NCBI GenBank assembly: GCA_965222175.1
Contig: OZ244938.1
Location: 1,178,001-1,242,000, forward strand
Source of the DNA: NORP240 sp965222175
GTDB taxonomy: Bacteria; Pseudomonadota; Gammaproteobacteria; Pseudomonadales; Pseudohongiellaceae
Length of the DNA: 64,000 nt
Direction: 5' to 3'
The notes beneath the pieces are model-generated. The model was not told the DNA's origin and searched no databases. It worked only from the letters and a program-made list of their open reading frames with translations. The translations under genes and the position numbers were made by a program. Of the stretch, positions 59,499 to 64,000 are shown one piece after another. Positions within the stretch are counted from its first letter, which is position 1. Each line of letters opens with the position of its first letter.

Positions 59499-62329
59499 CC
59501 CTGGCCCAATACTTTCTTGATGAAATGACCGGTATGGGATTGCTTGATTCTGGCCAGCTGTTCCGGGGTGCCCTCGGCAATGATCTGACCGCCCTCGCTG
59601 CCGCCCTCCGGTCCCAGGTCTACGATCCAGTCCGCCGTCTTGATGACATCCAGGTTATGTTCGATAACGACGATGGTATTCCCCTGGTCGCGGAGATGAT
59701 GCAGTACTTTCAGCAGCTGACGAATGTCCTGAAAATGCAGCCCGGTGGTGGGTTCGTCAAGAATATACAGGGTCTTGCCGGTATCCCGCTTGGACAATTC
59801 GCGGCTCAGCTTCACCCGCTGGGCCTCACCCCCGGAGAGGGTGGTGGCAGCCTGTCCCAGGCAGATGTAGGACAGGCCGACATCCATCAGGGTTTTCAGC
59901 TTGCGGGCGATGGCCGGCACGGCACTGAAAAACTCTGAGGCGTCCTCGATGGTCATGTCGAGAACTTCGCTGATGTTTTTGCCCTTGTAGGTTACTTCCA
60001 GCGTTTCCCGGTTGTAGCGCTTGCCCCGGCACACGTCACAGGCCACGTAGACATCCGGCAGGAAGTGCATTTCCACTTTGACGACACCGTCGCCCTGACA
60101 GGCCTCGCAGCGTCCTCCCTTGACATTGAAACTGAAGCGCCCCGGCTTGTAGCCCCGGGTCCGTGCTTCCTGGGTACCGGCAAACAGTTCGCGGACCGGC
60201 GTGAATATGCCGGTGTAGGTGGCCGGGTTGGAACGCGGAGTCCTGCCGATGGGACTCTGGTCGATGTCCACCACCTTGTCCAGCTGGTCCAGGCCTTCTA
60301 TGGCATCGTGGGGCGCGGCATTCAGCGATGTGGCCTTATTCAGCCTGGTGGCGGCCAGGGGATACAGCGTGCTGTTGATCAAGGTGGATTTTCCCGAGCC
60401 GGAAACGCCGGTCACGCAGGTGAACAGGCCCAGTGGAATTTTCAGATCGACTTTCCTTAAATTATTACCCCTGGCGCCTTTCAGTCGCAGAATGCGCTTG
60501 TCGTCGACACTGAGACGCTTATCCGGCACGGCGATTACTTCCTTGCCGGACAGGAACCTGCCGGTCAACGACTGCCTGGATTTCATGATCTGCCGGACAT
60601 CGCCCTCAGCGACAATCCTGCCACCATGGACGCCGGCCCCGGGGCCGATGTCGATGATGTGGTCGGCACTGCGTATCGCCTCTTCGTCGTGTTCGACCAC
60701 GATCACCGTGTTGCCCAGGTCACGCAGATGAAACAGCGTGTTGAGGAGACGGCTGTTATCCCGCTGATGCAGGCCGATGGACGGTTCGTCAAGTATGTAC
60801 ATGACCCCCACCAGCCCTGCGCCGATCTGGCTGGCCAGGCGAATCCGCTGGGCCTCGCCTCCGGAAAGGGTTTCGGCACTGCGATTAAGGGAAAGGTAGT
60901 TAAGCCCCACGTCCACCAGGAATTTGAGTCGGGCCTGCAGTTCCTTGAGGATTTTTTCAGCGATCCTGGCCTGTTTGCCCCGCAGCTTGAGGCGGGTGAA
61001 GTAATCCCAGGACTGCGCCACCGTCATCTCGGTGATTTCCGGCAGGTTCCTGCCCTTGATAAGCACGTGCCGGGCATCCCGCCGTAACCGCGTGCCCTGG
61101 CACTCGGGACAGGGCTGGGAACTCAGGTACTTGGCCAGTTCCTCGCGAACCATGGCGGATTCGGTTTCCCGGTATCGCCGTTCCATGTTGGGCATGATGC
61201 CCTCGAAGGGATGACTGCGGATCACCGTGTCGCCGCGATCGTTGATGAAATGGAAATCGATACTCTCACCCTTGCTGCCCTGCAGAATAATCTGACGGTG
61301 CTTGCGGGCCAGTTTTTCGAAAGGGCGATCCAGCTTGAAGCCGAAGTGAGCGGCCAGGGAGTTCAGCATCTGGAAGTAATACATGTTCCGCCGATCCCAG
61401 CCGCGGATGGCGCCTTCAGCCAGCGACAGCGAGGGGTCGGTGATTATGCGCTGCTCATCGAAATACTGCTTCATGCCCAGCCCGTCGCAGCTGGAGCAGG
61501 CCCCGGCGGGGTTGTTGAAGGAAAACAGCCGGGGTTCAAGTTCACTGATGCTGTGGCCACATTGCGGACAGGCAAACAACGAGGAAAAAACCAGGTCCGG
61601 CTGCCGCTGGTCATCATCCATGAAACTGACCAGTGCCAGGCCGTCGGCGAGCTGCAGCGCGGTTTCGAAACTCTCCGCCAGGCGCTGCTCGATTCCCGCC
61701 TTTACCTTGAGACGATCCACCACCACCTCGATATTGTGTTTCCTGTTCTTTTCCAGCTCCGGGGGATACTCGATTTCGCAGACCAGCCCGTCCACCCGTG
61801 CCCGGATAAAACCGCTGGTGCGCAACTCGCTGAACACATGCACATGCTCACCCTTGCGATCCCGCACGATCGGTGCCAGGACCATGATTCTGCTGTCCCG
61901 GGGCAGGGCCATGACCTGGTCCACCATCTGGCTGACCGTCTGTGCCTCCAGCTTGAGACCGTGCTCCGGGCAATGGGGTTCCCCGACGCGGGCAAACAGC
62001 AGCCGCAGGTAGTCATAGATTTCGGTGATAGTGCCCACCGTGGACCGGGGGTTGTGGGAAGTGGATTTCTGCTCGATGGATATCGCCGGCGAAAGACCTT
62101 CGATGTGATCGATATCCGGCTTTTCCATCATCGACAGAAACTGGCGGGCATAGGTCGACAGCGATTCCACGTAGCGGCGCTGGCCCTCGGCATACAGCGT
62201 GTCGAATGCCAGGGAGGACTTCCCTGAGCCGGACAGCCCGGTGATCACCACCAGCTTGTCCCTGGGAATGGTGATGTTGATGTTCTTGAGGTTGTGGGTG
62301 CGTGCGCCCCTGACGAAGATGTTTTCCAT
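59486..62329 (-). CDS. uvrA: Excinuclease ABC subunit A
   Basis: A 947-residue DNA damage sensor for nucleotide excision repair. Start M-E-N-I-F-V-R-G at 62329 is the family start; the frame is open to 62449 but that part is not conserved. First Walker A GLSGSGKSSLAFDTLYAEG, zinc motifs (CPQCGHS with CSSCDGLG; CEACQGDG with CDVCRGK), signature LSGGEAQRIRL and second Walker A GVSGSGKSTL are all intact. Divergent from ssb across 172 bases. No clear LexA box was seen. Confidence 0.97.
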   Translation of the reverse strand: MENIFVRGARTHNLKNINITIPRDKLVVITGLSGSGKSSLAFDTLYAEGQRRYVESLSTYARQFLSMMEKPDIDHIEGLSPAISIEQKSTSHNPRSTVGTITEIYDYLRLLFARVGEPHCPEHGLKLEAQTVSQMVDQVMALPRDSRIMVLAPIVRDRKGEHVHVFSELRTSGFIRARVDGLVCEIEYPPELEKNRKHNIEVVVDRLKVKAGIEQRLAESFETALQLADGLALVSFMDDDQRQPDLVFSSLFACPQCGHSISELEPRLFSFNNPAGACSSCDGLGMKQYFDEQRIITDPSLSLAEGAIRGWDRRNMYYFQMLNSLAAHFGFKLDRPFEKLARKHRQIILQGSKGESIDFHFINDRGDTVIRSHPFEGIMPNMERRYRETESAMVREELAKYLSSQPCPECQGTRLRRDARHVLIKGRNLPEITEMTVAQSWDYFTRLKLRGKQARIAEKILKELQARLKFLVDVGLNYLSLNRSAETLSGGEAQRIRLASQIGAGLVGVMYILDEPSIGLHQRDNSRLLNTLFHLRDLGNTVIVVEHDEEAIRSADHIIDIGPGAGVHGGRIVAEGDVRQIMKSRQSLTGRFLSGKEVIAVPDKRLSVDDKRILRLKGARGNNLRKVDLKIPLGLFTCVTGVSGSGKSTLINSTLYPLAATRLNKATSLNAAPHDAIEGLDQLDKVVDIDQSPIGRTPRSNPATYTGIFTPVRELFAGTQEARTRGYKPGRFSFNVKGGRCEACQGDGVVKVEMHFLPDVYVACDVCRGKRYNRETLEVTYKGKNISEVLDMTIEDASEFFSAVPAIARKLKTLMDVGLSYICLGQAATTLSGGEAQRVKLSRELSKRDTGKTLYILDEPTTGLHFQDIRQLLKVLHHLRDQGNTIVVIEHNLDVIKTADWIVDLGPEGGSEGGQIIAEGTPEQLARIKQSHTGHFIKKVLGQGLSG

Positions 62330-62501
62330 GTGGTTTCGGTGCTGCAGCGAAAGGCCAAACCCGGCATTATCTTTAGTTTTTATCCGCGGAGTAAAGGTGC
62401 TTGTGTCAATTGCCGCGATTGGCTGATTTATTTCTATTACCAGCCTCATGGTATAGACTTATCAGGCATCCAAAAATTTCAGGTTCTGGCGGGAGGTCAA
62501 G

Positions 62502-62957
62502 GTGGCAAGTCGTGGTGTAAACAAGGTGATTCTGGTGGGCAATGTCGGCGGCGACCCGGAAGTCAGGTACATGCCCAGCGGCAATGCCGTCGTCAACCTG
62601 ACGCTGGCCACGTCGGAAACCTGGAAGGACAAGAACAGCGGCGAAAACGTCGAGAAAACCGAATGGCATCGGGTGGTTTTCTTCAATCGACTGGCGGAAA
62701 TCGTCGGTGAATACGTCCGCAAAGGCTCGAAGCTGTACATTGAAGGCCGGTTGCAGACCCGCTCCTGGGAACAGGATGGCGTCAAACGGTATTCGACGGA
62801 AATTGTTGCCAGCGAAATGCAGATGCTGGATTCCCGGGGAGCCGGCCAGGGGGCTGCGGATTTCGGTCAACCGGCCTCCAACCAGCCTGCGCAACGGAAA
62901 GAACCGGAACAGGCGCCGGCCAACTTCGACAATTTCGACGATGACATCCCTTTCTGA
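62502..62957 (+). CDS. ssb: Single-stranded DNA-binding protein
   Basis: A 151-residue SSB with a GTG start (M-A-S-R-G-V-N-K) behind GGGAGGTCAAG. The OB-fold region includes VGGDPEVRYMPSGNAV and KTEWHRVVFFNRLAEI; the tail is Gln/Pro-rich and ends DDDIPF, the tip that recruits partner proteins. The divergent uvrA neighbour is a conserved gammaproteobacterial arrangement. Confidence 0.97.
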   Translation: MASRGVNKVILVGNVGGDPEVRYMPSGNAVVNLTLATSETWKDKNSGENVEKTEWHRVVFFNRLAEIVGEYVRKGSKLYIEGRLQTRSWEQDGVKRYSTEIVASEMQMLDSRGAGQGAADFGQPASNQPAQRKEPEQAPANFDNFDDDIPF

Positions 62958-63265
62958 CGCCGGACCCGGTCGTCAGACTTATTACCGCGTCGCCCAGCGT
63001 GCCTTCAGCCGGGATCTTTCCCGGCCCATGGGGGATTGACCTTTTCTTACCAGGGGCCTGACGCTACTATCTTACCTGTCGGTCCGGTGGTCCGGGCAAA
63101 CTGTCTGCCGGTCCGGCTTCTGGCCCGGTCACCGGCGGACAAAGATAGGGTCGCCGTTATCACCAGGATCTCGATGTTTGCCCGCCAGTCAGCGTCACGC
63201 TGATTGCAGGCGACCTGTCAATCCTCGGCCGGGGCAAGGTGCCGTCAAAACGGGAACGGAGCAGA
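62958..63265. other. Intergenic region after ssb
   Basis: 308 bases rich in GC hairpins, for example GCCGGG/CCCGGC near 63008-63025 and CCGGTG/CACCGG across 63085-63140. No gene and no T-run-terminated stem were found; a weak promoter (TTGACC near 63037) lacks a properly spaced -10. Confidence 0.45.
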
Positions 63266-64000
63266 GTGAAGCTACTTATCGCAGGCGCAGAATCGCCAAC
63301 CGGTCATGAACTGGTGCGGTTACTGCAGCAACAGGGGGTCGGCCATGAGTCCATTCCGACGCGGTTGCTCGATGGTGACCGGTCTTCACTGGAACAGTTT
63401 GTCGCCGGGCAACGGGCCGATCAGCTGATCAACCTGCTACGCTACGAGCCGGCATCACAGCGGATGCTGGCGGCAGCGGAGCAGGACGAGGCAACGTGTG
63501 CCCGGGTTCAGCGAACTTATGCCACGCTGCTGGCGGCTATCAGTGATCAGTTCGATTTACCCCTTATCCACTTATCTTCATGCTATGTGTTCGACGGGGA
63601 AAAACGCCTGGGCTACAACGAGCAGGACGAAGTGAATCCCGCAGGGATTTACGGGCGCACCACCCTGCAGGGTGAAATGGCGGTGCAACAGCTGGAAAAA
63701 CACCTGATTATCCGCACCGGCTGGCAATTCGGTCGTCGCCAGCACGATGTCATCAAGTCCTGGATCGACTGTTGCAAAGACAGCGGGGGTAAATTGCAGG
63801 TCCTGCAGCGACGCTTCAGTCCCACGCCCAATGCAGATGTCGCCAGGGTGATACTGGCGGTTTGTCGGCAGGTTGATTGCGATGCCAGTGTCTGGGGGAT
63901 TTACCACTATTGCGGCCTGGAAACCAAGAAGGAAATCGAATTCGTCCAGCAGGTCCTGAAGTATGCCTCCCAGCATGATGAACAGGTTTATCAGTTTCTC
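63266..64000 (+). CDS. RmlD-like sugar-nucleotide reductase family protein, partial
   Basis: A 245-codon open frame running off the window end, starting at a GTG after ACGGAGCAGA. SSCYVFDGEKRLGYNEQDEV and PAGIYGRTTLQGE resemble dTDP-4-dehydrorhamnose reductase, an extended SDR. The nucleotide-binding loop reads AGAESPTGHEL instead of GANGQLG, and the catalytic YxxxK is Y129GRTT133, lacking the lysine, so dehydrogenase activity is doubtful. No rml genes are near. The C-terminal part is outside the window. Confidence 0.75.
   Translation, partial: MKLLIAGAESPTGHELVRLLQQQGVGHESIPTRLLDGDRSSLEQFVAGQRADQLINLLRYEPASQRMLAAAEQDEATCARVQRTYATLLAAISDQFDLPLIHLSSCYVFDGEKRLGYNEQDEVNPAGIYGRTTLQGEMAVQQLEKHLIIRTGWQFGRRQHDVIKSWIDCCKDSGGKLQVLQRRFSPTPNADVARVILAVCRQVDCDASVWGIYHYCGLETKKEIEFVQQVLKYASQHDEQVYQFL

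Noticed and set aside
62330..62501. LexA (SOS) box between uvrA and ssb
   Set aside because: No CTGT-N8-ACAG-like site was found; the nearest CTG...CAG pair is spaced too widely.
1..64000. CRISPR arrays, rRNA, tRNA, transposases or prophage genes
   Set aside because: No regularly spaced repeats, no cloverleaf or rRNA sequence, and no transposase or phage-type product were recognised in either strand.

Overview
The window looks like chromosomal DNA of a gammaproteobacterium, probably marine. The evidence is the str-S10-spc-alpha gene order with gammaproteobacterial-type products (zinc-free S14 and S4, 37-residue L36), the rpoA-rplQ end of the block, and a divergent uvrA/ssb pair. In pseudomonads and relatives uvrA/ssb normally lie close to rplQ. 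The exact lineage cannot be fixed by eye.

Region 1 (1-18.7 kb) is one continuous plus-strand translation block: the 3' end of rpsL, rpsG, fusA, tuf, a terminator and a clear promoter, then rpsJ through rplQ with secY and rpoA. It ends at a strong hairpin terminator. tuf has codon usage visibly unlike its neighbours, and a terminator-like hairpin splits rpsL from rpsG.

Region 2 (18.8-59 kb) is an accessory segment of metabolic and envelope genes between rplQ and uvrA, in both orientations and many apparently monocistronic. It holds a class V aminotransferase; a divergent GspE/PilB-like ATPase with c-di-GMP-binding-type (MshEN) repeats; a secreted PQQ dehydrogenase; a DHDPS-family aldolase; a pilin-like protein beside a divergent LspA; divergent glpK/glpD; a malonyl-CoA synthetase; a secreted serine hydrolase; a DUF5916 outer-membrane-type protein; a SoxC/SoxD-like sulfite dehydrogenase pair; a frameshifted SDR; a ModF-like ABC protein; a periplasmic phosphatase-like protein; a large redoxin-cytochrome c-copper monooxygenase (PHM-like) fusion; an M28-like peptidase; hemH; ppnN; and a Tat-exported molybdenum hydroxylase operon. 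Much of this is periplasmic redox chemistry (PQQ, haem c, Mo, Cu, Fe-S), and two molybdoenzyme loci flank the ModF-like gene. Intergenic stretches carry palindromic elements of about 145 bp, a 65-bp tandem duplication and a 30-bp motif found in two places.

Region 3 (59.5-64 kb) returns to housekeeping genes: uvrA and ssb diverging, then an RmlD-like protein that runs off the window end.

No tRNA, rRNA, CRISPR array, transposase or phage gene was recognised. The most unusual items are the copper monooxygenase fusion, the degenerate MshEN ATPase, the HH-for-EE M28 peptidase and the palindromic elements.
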